A DNA stretch of 42,156 nucleotides from Pirellulales bacterium. Lineage in GTDB: Bacteria; Planctomycetota; Planctomycetia; Pirellulales; Thermoguttaceae. Both the position numbers and the translations under genes were made by a program. The notes under the pieces were generated by a model. It searched no databases, was not told the origin of the DNA, and saw only the letters and a list, made by a program, of their open reading frames with translations. Shown piece after piece: positions 31,180-38,954 of the stretch (the stretch's first letter is position 1; each line of letters begins with the position of its first letter). Location: contig JAFGRD010000056.1 in the NCBI GenBank assembly GCA_016935315.1, positions 1-42,156 of the forward strand, given 5' to 3'.

Positions 31180-32529
31180 ATGAAGGTTGTGGTCATCGGA
31201 GCCGGCGCGACGGGCCTGGCGGCAAGCTATTTGCTGGCCCGCGCCGGAGTGAAAGTCACGGTGGTCGAAGCCGCCGACCGGCCTGGCGGATTGCTGGCCA
31301 CCTTCAACGCCGGCGACGGACACCGGCTCGAACACTATTACCACCACTTCTTCACCCACGACGCCGAGATCAACTGGCTGCTGGGCCAACTCGGCTTGTC
31401 CGACCGGGTGATCTTCCGCAAGACCTCCATGGGGATGTTCCGCGGCGGGCGGCTCTATCCCTTCAACGGGCCGAAGGACCTGCTCGGCTTCGACGCCGTC
31501 GGCCTGACGGCCCGGCTCCGGTTCGGCCTCAGCTCCGCCCTGCTGGCCTGCCGGAAGGCCTACAGCCGGAACGAGAGGCTGAGTTGTCTACAGTGGTTCG
31601 ACCACTGGGCCGGGCCGGAAGCGACCGACGCGATTTGGCGCCCGTTGCTGCGGGTGAAGTTCGGCGAGGCGGCCGAGCGGATTCCCTTGGCGTGGATGGC
31701 CGGCCGCCTCCGCCAAAGGGCCCTCTCGCGTAAGCGGGGCGAAGAAACGCTCGGCTATCTGGACGGAAGCCTCCAAGTGCTGGTCGATCGTCTGGTCGAG
31801 GAGCTGGTCGCCCGCGGCGTCGAGATCCGCGCGGGCACACACATCGAAGGTCTGATCCTCGAGCAGGCCGCCGTTGCGGGCGTTCGCACTCCCGCAGGCG
31901 AGATCCGCGGCGACCGGGTGATCTCGACCATCCCCACACCCGTCCTCAGTCGGCTGGTCGAGCCGATCAACCCCGGCTACGCCGCGCGTCTCTCGGCGAT
32001 CGAGTACCTGGGGGCCGTTTGCACGGTGCTGTCGCTCAAGCAGCCGCTTTCATCCATCTATTGGACCAACGTCGCCGACCCCGGCTACAGCTTCGGCGGC
32101 GTCATCGAGCACACCAACTTCGTGCCCGCGGAAAGGTACGGCGGCCGACACCTGGTTTACCTTTCCCGCTATCTGAGCGTCGCGGACCCGCTTTGGGCGA
32201 TGGACGACGCCGCGCTGCTGCAACTTCAATTGGACGAATTGTCGCGGATGTTCGGACGCCGCATCGAGCGGACGCTTCAGCGGCACTGGGTCTTCCGCGG
32301 TCGATTCGCGGCGACGCTGACGGACCTGGGTTTCCACCGCCGGATTCCCCGTTTTCGATCACCCGTCGAGAACCTCTACGTGGCCAGCATGTGCCACATC
32401 TATCCCGACGAGCGGAGCGTGAACAACAGCATCCGCGTGGCGGCCGAGCTGGTCCACGCGATGGGGCTCGCGGAGGGCGCCATGTCCGTCCCTTGCGGCA
32501 TCAGCCTGGCGGCCCGGTACGGGGCGTAG
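31180..32529 (+). CDS. NAD(P)/FAD-dependent oxidoreductase (amine-oxidase/UDP-galactopyranose-mutase-like)
   Basis: A 449-residue flavoprotein. The N-terminal dinucleotide-binding motif is VVIGAGATGLAASYLL followed by the acidic VVEAADRPGG. The next segment, HRLEHYYHHFFTHDAEINWLL, and the FNGPKDLLGF stretch recall UDP-galactopyranose mutase or protoporphyrinogen-oxidase-like proteins found with polysaccharide genes. The C-terminal FAD motif is NLYVASMCHIYPDERSVNNSI. It has no signal peptide or membrane segment. The ATG at 31180 gives a full-length flavoprotein. A substrate cannot be assigned, and no sugar or lipid gene is adjacent. It ends convergent with the kinase gene 41 bp later. Confidence 0.85.
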   Translation: MKVVVIGAGATGLAASYLLARAGVKVTVVEAADRPGGLLATFNAGDGHRLEHYYHHFFTHDAEINWLLGQLGLSDRVIFRKTSMGMFRGGRLYPFNGPKDLLGFDAVGLTARLRFGLSSALLACRKAYSRNERLSCLQWFDHWAGPEATDAIWRPLLRVKFGEAAERIPLAWMAGRLRQRALSRKRGEETLGYLDGSLQVLVDRLVEELVARGVEIRAGTHIEGLILEQAAVAGVRTPAGEIRGDRVISTIPTPVLSRLVEPINPGYAARLSAIEYLGAVCTVLSLKQPLSSIYWTNVADPGYSFGGVIEHTNFVPAERYGGRHLVYLSRYLSVADPLWAMDDAALLQLQLDELSRMFGRRIERTLQRHWVFRGRFAATLTDLGFHRRIPRFRSPVENLYVASMCHIYPDERSVNNSIRVAAELVHAMGLAEGAMSVPCGISLAARYGA

Positions 32530-32570
32530 GAAACACGCGGGCTTTTGGCCGATGGACGGTTCCGGCGGCG

Positions 32571-35500
32571 TCAGGGCTGCTGGGCGCCGAGCAACGTGGC
32601 GGCCTCGTCCCGGATTCTCTTCAGTTGCGAATTGCCCGGACAGTTCTCGTCCATCCATTGCTGAGCGTGCCGATAGCTCTCGGCGGCCTCGTCGCGCAGG
32701 CCGAGCTGGTGCCAGGCCATCGCCAGGAAGAACGAGTCCCAGGCGTTCGTTTTCCCGCGCAGCCGGATCGCCTCCTGGAGTGTCTCCACGCTGGGCTGCC
32801 ACCGCCCGACGCGGTAGAGCGCCGTGGCAAGCGTGTTGCAGTAGGCGGCGTTCTGCGGCACCCTGCTGGTGGCCTGTTCCGCGAGGCGGACGGCCGTAAG
32901 CGGATCGCGCAACTGAGGATCGGCACAATTGGCGAGGAACCAGGCGAAGTGGTCGAGGTGCTCCACGTGGGGTTTCCCGTGCGTCAGGGTCTGCCAGAGA
33001 TCTCGTGCCCTGTAGAATCCTTCCTTACCCTCGTCCGGTTTGCCGGCATCCCAAAACAGCAGTCCCAACTGGTTGCAGATCGAGGCGAGCTCGTCGTGGT
33101 AGCGATGCGTTGCCGCGTGCTGCTGCACCAGCTCGTCGAGGTCCGCGATCGCCCCGCGGTAGTGTTCCTCGGCCACCTGGTCATCGCCCAGCTCGTGCAA
33201 CACCTGGGCGAGATGGCCGCGGCTGACCGCCGAACACTCACGATACCGGGGATCTTCGGGGGCCTCGGTGGCGAGTTGGCTGTACTGTTCGACGGCCGAT
33301 TCGCACGCCGCTTTCGCCTCCGGGTCCCGGCTCAAATCACGCAGCACCAGCCCGAGAACGTCGCAACAGGCCGCCTGTTCTCGAAGATATCTCGTGTTGC
33401 CGGCGTCCTCGGCAGCCAACCGCTCCAGTACAGGCAGGGCCTCGTTCAGGTGCGACTCGGCTTCCGCCGACCGGCCCAACCGTTGGAGCAGCCGGGCAAG
33501 GTTGGTCTGCGCCGTTGCCAGGCCCTCCCGCGCGGCCTTCAGGTCGGGCAAGGTGCCGGCCAGCGAGCGATAGTCGTCGACGGCCTTGCCATAGGCATCG
33601 AGGCCACGTGCATATTGGCCCGAGTCCTGCAACACCCCGGCAAGGTATGCCTGGAGCAAGGCGCGCGACGCCAGGTACTCGGGACGGCGGCGTTCCGCAT
33701 CGACCAGCGTGTCCAGACCGCCAATCGCGTTGTCCAGGGAAACCAGGGCATCCTCCACGCGTTCCCCGTCGACGAGGGCGTGCCCCAGGATACCGCGTGC
33801 CTTGGCCAAACCGGCCATGTATTCGGGCTTCCCGGGGCTGGATTTCAGCAGCTCTTCGAAGTGGGCTATGGAGAGTTTCAAATGCTCCTCGGCCTCTTGC
33901 CGGCGACCCAACTCCCTCAGCAAACTCGCGCGGTCGGTCAAACCGGACGCCAGCGTCTGTTGAACGCGCAGGTCGTCCGGCTCGTCTTGTGCCAATCGGC
34001 GGAGCCTGACGACGGCGGCGCGGTACACCTCGTCGGCCTCCGACCGTTGCCCGATCTCGGCCAGCAACCCAGCCAGCTTCAGACGAGTGTCGGCCGATTC
34101 CAGTTGCAGGTCGCGGTCGCGAGGGTGGCTTTGCCCGAGGGCCGTGAAGATGGACATCGCCTGGCGGTAGGCCGCTTCGGATTCGATCGGTTCGCCGAGG
34201 AGGCGGCGGGTCTCGCCCAATCGGACGTAGGCCCTGCCGCGTTCCGCTTCCAGCCCGGGGTCGTCGGTGGGCTGCCGGGCAAACTGCTCGTAGCCCTCGG
34301 CCGCCTCCCGCAGCAATCGGCGATGCAGGGTATCCGCGCCCGGATAGTACTCCATCGACTCGCCGACGCCGGTCAGCCAACCGTCGGCGGCGGCGCGGAC
34401 TTCCTGGAACCGGGCCAGCGTGTTTCGGGACGCGGCCTGGTCTCGTCGGCGTGCCGCGCTGGCCGCCAAGGCGACGACGACCAAGATGATCAGCAACAGC
34501 AGCAGAGCGGCCGCCGCGGCTTGCGTGGCCGCCACGTGACGGCGGCTCCAGCGGCTGATGCGTTCCCACGGGCCTTCGCGACGAGCCGTAATCGCCTGGT
34601 CGGCGACCCAGCGTCGGACGTCTTCCGCCAAGGCCCCGGCCGAAGCGTATCGATCCCGGGACTTCGTCGACATGCTCTTCAGACAAATCGCCTCCAGGGC
34701 CCGAGCCACCGCAGGCTTCACACGGCGGGGAGGCGGGAATTCGCCCCGCTGAATGCGATCGGGCAGATCGTCGGCGGGCTCGTCGTCGCACGGCGCACGG
34801 CCGGTGAGCAGACAATAAAGTGTCGCGCCCAGACTGTACACGTCGCCGGCGGGGCCCACTTCCTCCAGCCGGCCTGCCGCCTGTTCGGGACTGGTGTAGG
34901 GAGTCGTTGCCGGTGTGCTGCCCGCACGAGAAACGGCAGAGTCGTCGCTGGGGGACACCGGAGGAATCTGCGGCGCCTCTACGTTGGGCAGCGGCGCTTC
35001 CGGCGTTGTTTCAATCTTGGCCGAGCCCCAGTTCACCACGTACGTCTCGCCGAGCTCACCCAACATGATGTTGCCCGGGTTCAGGTCGCGGTGTACGACG
35101 CCTCGGCCATGGGCATATTCAGCGGCGTTGCACGCCATGAGGAAGTGGTCGAGCAAGCGGCGGAATTGCAGCTCCCAATCGGCACGGCTGCGGTCGGCCA
35201 CGTCGGCGTGATGCAGTCGCCAGATCGCCTCCTGCAAGCTCTCGCCGCCGATGAACCGCATGGCGTAGAAGGGGCGGCCGTTGGAGTACCGGCCCAGCCC
35301 GTAAATTGGCACGATCGCCGGGTGCTCCAACGAGCCCGTAACCTCCGCCTCGAACAGGAGGTACGATCGGGAGTCGGGTTCGTCGGCGTAGCGCTGCTGA
35401 AGCTCCTTCAGCGCCACGTCGCGCCGCAGCTCTTCGTCGCGGGCCACGGACAACCTGCCCACGCCACCCAGCCCGTGCAGACGGAGGATTCGAAAGCGTC

Positions 35501-35888
35501 CACCGGGCAAGTCGGCCGACTCGGAAGGCTTTGCAGCCGGAGTTCTCTTGGCTCGCCGCGCCTGCAAGATCTTGTCGAGAACGTCTGCGAGCTCGCGGTC
35601 GCCCAAACCTCGCAAGCCGTCGGCGATCCGGTCGACGCAGCGCACGGTTGCCAGACTCCTCTCGACCTTATTACCGTGGAATCTGACGTGCTTCTCGACC
35701 AGGCCCTCCAGCAAGACACAACTCTCGTGGTCCAGAATACCCTGATCCAACAGGACCCGGCTCAAGGGGCGCGACTTCTTCAGCACCCATGCCCCGGCGG
35801 CGCCGAGAAGCTGCCGGGAAGAGATGAAGTCCATTTCCAGCGCCAGAACGCCCAACAGCACGTTCTTTTCGATCCGGGAATCTGGCAT
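32571..35888 (-). CDS. Serine/threonine kinase-TPR protein with an altered DFG motif
   Basis: This 1105-residue protein starts at ATG 35888, with AGGAAAGGG upstream. Residues 1-115 form a helical domain seen in planctomycete kinases. The kinase domain spans about 130-420: glycine loop LHGLGGVGRLSVARD, VALKELQ (Lys161), HRDLNPGN (267-274), and APE-like TSPEQ (332-336). The DFG position reads NWG (Asn286), and the HRDLKP lysine is Asn270. Many planctomycete relatives have DWG. One membrane helix (about 468-490, AAAAALLLLLIILVVVALAAS) separates it from an extracytoplasmic TPR array running to the end. Loss of the metal-binding Asp suggests weak or no kinase activity and a scaffolding or sensing role. 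That is inference; a few kinases are active with altered DFG. Confidence 0.92.
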   Translation of the reverse strand: MPDSRIEKNVLLGVLALEMDFISSRQLLGAAGAWVLKKSRPLSRVLLDQGILDHESCVLLEGLVEKHVRFHGNKVERSLATVRCVDRIADGLRGLGDRELADVLDKILQARRAKRTPAAKPSESADLPGGRFRILRLHGLGGVGRLSVARDEELRRDVALKELQQRYADEPDSRSYLLFEAEVTGSLEHPAIVPIYGLGRYSNGRPFYAMRFIGGESLQEAIWRLHHADVADRSRADWELQFRRLLDHFLMACNAAEYAHGRGVVHRDLNPGNIMLGELGETYVVNWGSAKIETTPEAPLPNVEAPQIPPVSPSDDSAVSRAGSTPATTPYTSPEQAAGRLEEVGPAGDVYSLGATLYCLLTGRAPCDDEPADDLPDRIQRGEFPPPRRVKPAVARALEAICLKSMSTKSRDRYASAGALAEDVRRWVADQAITARREGPWERISRWSRRHVAATQAAAAALLLLLIILVVVALAASAARRRDQAASRNTLARFQEVRAAADGWLTGVGESMEYYPGADTLHRRLLREAAEGYEQFARQPTDDPGLEAERGRAYVRLGETRRLLGEPIESEAAYRQAMSIFTALGQSHPRDRDLQLESADTRLKLAGLLAEIGQRSEADEVYRAAVVRLRRLAQDEPDDLRVQQTLASGLTDRASLLRELGRRQEAEEHLKLSIAHFEELLKSSPGKPEYMAGLAKARGILGHALVDGERVEDALVSLDNAIGGLDTLVDAERRRPEYLASRALLQAYLAGVLQDSGQYARGLDAYGKAVDDYRSLAGTLPDLKAAREGLATAQTNLARLLQRLGRSAEAESHLNEALPVLERLAAEDAGNTRYLREQAACCDVLGLVLRDLSRDPEAKAACESAVEQYSQLATEAPEDPRYRECSAVSRGHLAQVLHELGDDQVAEEHYRGAIADLDELVQQHAATHRYHDELASICNQLGLLFWDAGKPDEGKEGFYRARDLWQTLTHGKPHVEHLDHFAWFLANCADPQLRDPLTAVRLAEQATSRVPQNAAYCNTLATALYRVGRWQPSVETLQEAIRLRGKTNAWDSFFLAMAWHQLGLRDEAAESYRHAQQWMDENCPGNSQLKRIRDEAATLLGAQQP

Positions 35889-36029
35889 AGCGTCCCTTTC
35901 CTCGCCCGAACAGATCGCCAACTCGGAGCAGGGCCCACGAGAAAGCCCTTCGTCTTGAGGATGGATTGGTGCCTACACGGGCTAGTCCCACCAATCATAG
36001 AATAAATCGATGCGAATTTGGCTGAAGTG

Positions 36030-36884
36030 CTATCCCATCTCTTTGCCTGCCTCCTTGCCGGCTTCGTCCTTCTCGACGGCGTCCTTACCCGCCTTGTCCT
36101 TGTCGCCCGAAGGGGTCGTGCGCTGGTTGGTCGTCGGCTTGGTCCTGGGGGGCTTCTTCCTGCCGGGCAAGGCGAGCGGCTGTGCCAGCTCGATGTTCAG
36201 CTCACTGGCCTGGGCAACTCCCGGCCGGCCGACGACCATCTTGCCTTTGGAAACGGAGATCTTGTCGCCGTTCTTGGCCACGGTATAGTCGGCCAGATCG
36301 ACGGCGACGGCGGCCTTTTCGGCCAGCTCGATGTTGACCACGGCCCGCAGTGCATTGACCGAAAGCTTCCCACGGCGGTTGCCGGTGATCTGGCCGGCCA
36401 CCGAGTAGACGGCCGTGGTCGGCGAGCGAGGGCCGACGACGTCTTCGCCGAATCCACTGCCCGGTTCGTTCGCGGCGCCTTCTCCGCCGGCGGCCGGAGC
36501 GGCTCCCTCGGGCCAGATGCCGACCGGGTTCTCTTTGGAAGGAGTGAACAGGGTCAGCTTGTCGATCTTGTTCTGGGCGTCGCCGCGCTTGTCGATCTCG
36601 GCGGTGAAGCGGATGAACATGCCGGGCCTGACGAAGTCGGGCTCGGCCGTACCGCTCACATGGATCACCGCTTTCGGATCGATCCAGACCATCCAGACCT
36701 GGTTCGACGTGGTGAGCATCCGGATCGCGCCGCGCCCGACCGCCTCCACCGAGCCGTCCGCGGCGAACGGTTCGGTCGGTAATTGCCTCTGCTGGTCGTT
36801 TCGCGGGCGGCGGATGCCTTGACCTTGGGCCGGCGCCAACAGACCCAGTACGGCGGCAATCGTCAGAGCAGTGCGGCAGAGCAT
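36030..36884 (-). CDS. Secreted hypothetical protein with charged C-terminal tail
   Basis: A 284-residue protein starting at ATG 36884 with AAGGGGG upstream. It has a signal peptide (MLCRTALTIAAVLGLLAPAQG). The middle region is beta-rich: AIRMLTTSNQVWMVWIDPKAVIHVSG, FIRFTAEIDKRGDAQNKIDKLTLF, then after a Gly/Ala/Glu linker a second half with GQITGNRRGKLSVNAL and VAVDLADYTVAKNGDKISVSKG. The C-terminus is Lys/Glu/Asp-rich (DKDKAGKDAVEKDEAGKE). It looks like an OB-fold or other all-beta periplasmic protein, but I do not recognise a family. The App1-like gene ends 17 bp upstream on the same strand, so the two may be co-transcribed. Confidence 0.8.
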   Translation of the reverse strand: MLCRTALTIAAVLGLLAPAQGQGIRRPRNDQQRQLPTEPFAADGSVEAVGRGAIRMLTTSNQVWMVWIDPKAVIHVSGTAEPDFVRPGMFIRFTAEIDKRGDAQNKIDKLTLFTPSKENPVGIWPEGAAPAAGGEGAANEPGSGFGEDVVGPRSPTTAVYSVAGQITGNRRGKLSVNALRAVVNIELAEKAAVAVDLADYTVAKNGDKISVSKGKMVVGRPGVAQASELNIELAQPLALPGRKKPPRTKPTTNQRTTPSGDKDKAGKDAVEKDEAGKEAGKEMG

Positions 36885-36901
36885 GGCAGTAGCCCCCTTT
36901 C

Positions 36902-38026
36902 TCATTCCAGGATACCCTGCGGCGAGACTGTTGAACAGTGCGTCTCGGCCAGCTCCACCACCCGTTCCCGTAACTCTTCCGGATGTCCGAACAGCTCCCA
37001 CCGCTGCCGCTCGATTCCCTCGAAAGCCGTGCGGAAACGCTCGTTGCCGGCCGCTTGGTCGCCCAGATTGCGAATGAACACGGCCACGATCTGCTCGGGG
37101 TGCTCCCGGGCGATTTTGGCGTAGATTTCCGGGTCCTGCTCGCCCGAGTCGCCGATCAGGATGAATTTCCGCTTGGGAAACCTCTCGAGGATCGGCCCCA
37201 TCGCCGCCAGCTTGGTCGCTTCCTGCGACTTCCACAGAGCCAACGCCGACGAGTCCTTCAGGCGGAAGGATTTCAAGTGGAATGATCCGGCGGGAAAACC
37301 GGCCGCGCCGCGCAGCTCCTCCAGCGGCCGGTACAGTTGCCAGGGACTGCCCGACACGTAGTGAAACGCCGCGCCCCGTTCGGCGGCGACGCGGTATAGC
37401 TCCGCCATGCCGGGCACCGCTTGGTACTCCTTCAAAAACGTGTTGCGCATCAGGGCCTTGCGATCGGTGACCTGGCTGTGTTTGATCGTGTCGTCGATGT
37501 CGGAGACGATCGACAGCCCCGTCTGGCCGATCAGTTGCGCGCGGCCGTCGAAGCGGCGGCGGTCACCTTCGCGGGTGGCGGCCCGGAAAGTGATCCAGCG
37601 GCTGTTGGCCTCCGGGTTGCCCGGCAGCCGTTTCACGTCGCCGACCGCCAACCGCAGCTCCGCCTGAAAATGGCCGTTGGCCCCCGACGTGCCCGCCTGG
37701 TAGACCTCGGAGCCGATGCGGATCGAGATCTGTTTGCCGCGCTCGTTATCGACCAGGAACAGCCGCATCCGTTCGGCAAGGCGGTTTGCCTCCGGCGTGC
37801 CTTGCTCCACCTTCAGTTGCTTCCGGACGCCTGCAATCAGCAGCGCCCGCTTCACCGAATCCTCTTGCGGCTCGAAGATCAGCCCGTGGATGGGCAGAAT
37901 CCAGTTCGTGCCCTGCGCGTCGAGATAGGCGTAGGTGGGAAAGAAAACGACGACCTCGTCGCTCTTGATCTGCGACGCACCCATGGGCAAGACCGCCATT
38001 GCTGCAAGAGTTATTGACGTTTGCAT
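36902..38026 (-). CDS. App1-type HAD phosphatase (DUF2183), start codon inside repeat C
   Basis: A 374-residue protein matching the App1 phosphatidate phosphatase catalytic family. The HAD motif I is IVSDIDDTIKHSQV (Asp176, Asp178, Thr180). FHYVSGSPWQLYRPL and FILIGDSGEQDPEIYAKIA carry motifs II-IV. The first ~150 residues form a separate beta-rich domain. The N-terminus MQTSITLAAMAVLPMGAS is hydrophobic but lacks the usual positive charge of a signal peptide. The ATG at 38026 and the first five codons belong to repeat copy C, and no ribosome-binding site is seen. ATG 37999 (MAVLPMG) is an alternative start. The insertion may have replaced the original 5' end. Confidence 0.88.
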   Translation of the reverse strand: MQTSITLAAMAVLPMGASQIKSDEVVVFFPTYAYLDAQGTNWILPIHGLIFEPQEDSVKRALLIAGVRKQLKVEQGTPEANRLAERMRLFLVDNERGKQISIRIGSEVYQAGTSGANGHFQAELRLAVGDVKRLPGNPEANSRWITFRAATREGDRRRFDGRAQLIGQTGLSIVSDIDDTIKHSQVTDRKALMRNTFLKEYQAVPGMAELYRVAAERGAAFHYVSGSPWQLYRPLEELRGAAGFPAGSFHLKSFRLKDSSALALWKSQEATKLAAMGPILERFPKRKFILIGDSGEQDPEIYAKIAREHPEQIVAVFIRNLGDQAAGNERFRTAFEGIERQRWELFGHPEELRERVVELAETHCSTVSPQGILE

Positions 38027-38115
38027 GGTGAATGATCCGGGCCGACCAACGGGAGGCCGGACAGGTCGGGCTCCCGTTGGTCACCCTCGCGCATTGAGTG
38101 TGCAAGCGTCCATAA
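38011..38115 (-). repeat. Palindromic MITE-like repeat, copy C
   Basis: The 105-bp copy has both ends, TTATTGACGTTTGCAT at 38011 and TGCAAGCGTCCATAA at 38101-38115, with TA next to each. The hairpin pairs GACCAACGGGAG (38044-38055) with CTCCCGTTGGTC (38071-38082), 12 bp perfect. It supplies the apparent ATG of the App1-like gene. It is about 96 of 105 identical to copy E and has the same orientation. Confidence 0.95.
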
Positions 38116-38160
38116 GAGCTACCATATGATTCTACCGCTTGCCGTGCGATTCTACCGATG

Positions 38161-38742
38161 TTAATGCTTGCCGCGCAACCCGAGGATCAGCTCGACTTCG
38201 CCGATGGGACTGCCGACGCGGCGGGCGATCTCGGCCGGATCGTAACCGTAGTCGGCCAGGGTGTAGATCCTCTCGCGCCGCTCCTGCGACGCCGGCTGCC
38301 CGGCGCCGGCGGCGGCGGCCGTTGCCGGCCCGGTGTCGTCCCGAGGTCGCAGACCGGCGGCCTGGTTCGCCGGTTTCTGCGGCGACGTCGGCGAAGCACC
38401 GGACGCTTGCGCAACGCTCGCCAACGCCGCTTCCAGCCGGGCGGCCGCCCGGTCGGCTTCCGCGGTCAAGGCCTGCAACGCGCTCATCTTGCTGTCCAAT
38501 TGGGCCGAGAGCTCCCGCGCCGTCTCGTGCATTTGGACCTCCCAGCGGAGCACGTCGCCGGGCGCGTCGAGATGGTGCCCACGGTCGGTCCGATCCGGCT
38601 TCAAGTTTCGCAGCAGGGCCGCGTCGTCCTTCTTCTGCCGCCGCAGGCTCCGCTGCCCGCGAATCAGGAACATCACCGTCGTCAGAGCCAGCACGGCCAG
38701 AATCGCACCGGTGAGCACTTGGGACTGGGCAAACAGGCTCAT
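38161..38742 (-). CDS. Membrane-anchored coiled-coil protein with C-terminal helix-turn-helix-like segment
   Basis: A 193-residue protein starting at ATG 38742 with GAAGGA just upstream. An N-terminal membrane helix (about 8-27, QVLTGAILAVLALTTVMFLI) is followed by a basic stretch (RGQRSLRRQKK), a coiled-coil of about 45 residues (HETARELSAQLDSKMSALQ), an Ala/Pro/Thr linker and a C-terminal helix pair (YTLADYGYDPAEIARRVG ending in EVELILGLRGKH). This layout resembles DUF2802/DUF6115-type proteins, in which the last region looks like a helix-turn-helix. Its function is unknown. It lies exactly between repeat copies C and E, which are in the same orientation. Confidence 0.75.
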   Translation of the reverse strand: MSLFAQSQVLTGAILAVLALTTVMFLIRGQRSLRRQKKDDAALLRNLKPDRTDRGHHLDAPGDVLRWEVQMHETARELSAQLDSKMSALQALTAEADRAAARLEAALASVAQASGASPTSPQKPANQAAGLRPRDDTGPATAAAAGAGQPASQERRERIYTLADYGYDPAEIARRVGSPIGEVELILGLRGKH

Positions 38743-38849
38743 GCCATGGTTCCTTCAAGCCGGACTTCTGCGAACCGGACTTCCGCGGACCGGCCAGTCA
38801 AGCGCCCGTGCATCGAATCCGCGGCGACCGCCCGGCGGGCGGATTCCTC

Positions 38850-38954
38850 TTATTGATGTTTGCATTGTGAATGATCCAGGCCGACCAACGGGAGGCCGGA
38901 CAGGTCGGGCTCCCGTTGGTCGCCCCGGCGCATTGAGTGTGCAAGAGTCAATGA
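38850..38954 (-). repeat. Palindromic MITE-like repeat, copy E
   Basis: The 105-bp copy runs from TTATTGATGTTTGCATTG to GCAAGAGTCAATGA. The stem GACCAACGGGAG (38883-38894) pairs with CTCCCGTTGGTC (38910-38921). The larC stop codon (TGA at 38950-38948) lies in the right terminal arm, where the consensus TAA end is changed to TGA by the overlap with coding sequence. It is about 91% identical to copy C. Confidence 0.95.

Noticed and set aside
32019-36005. Very long open frame on the + strand opposite the kinase-TPR gene
   Set aside because: It is antisense to a gene with clear kinase and TPR motifs. Its translation is rich in Arg, Gln, His and Gly with no recognisable family. High-GC codon bias produces such shadows.
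38011-38115. Intrinsic terminator as the sole explanation of the palindromic repeats
   Set aside because: The copies conserve about 100 bp including outer arms, occur at 5' as well as 3' ends of genes, and lack T-runs. Termination may be a side effect, but not the reason for the sequence conservation.
38850-38954. Peptide-like translations of the repeats (such as DQREPDLSGLPLVGLDHS)
   Set aside because: The same peptide appears wherever the palindrome is read, in different frames and without start signals; it reflects DNA repetition, not a gene.
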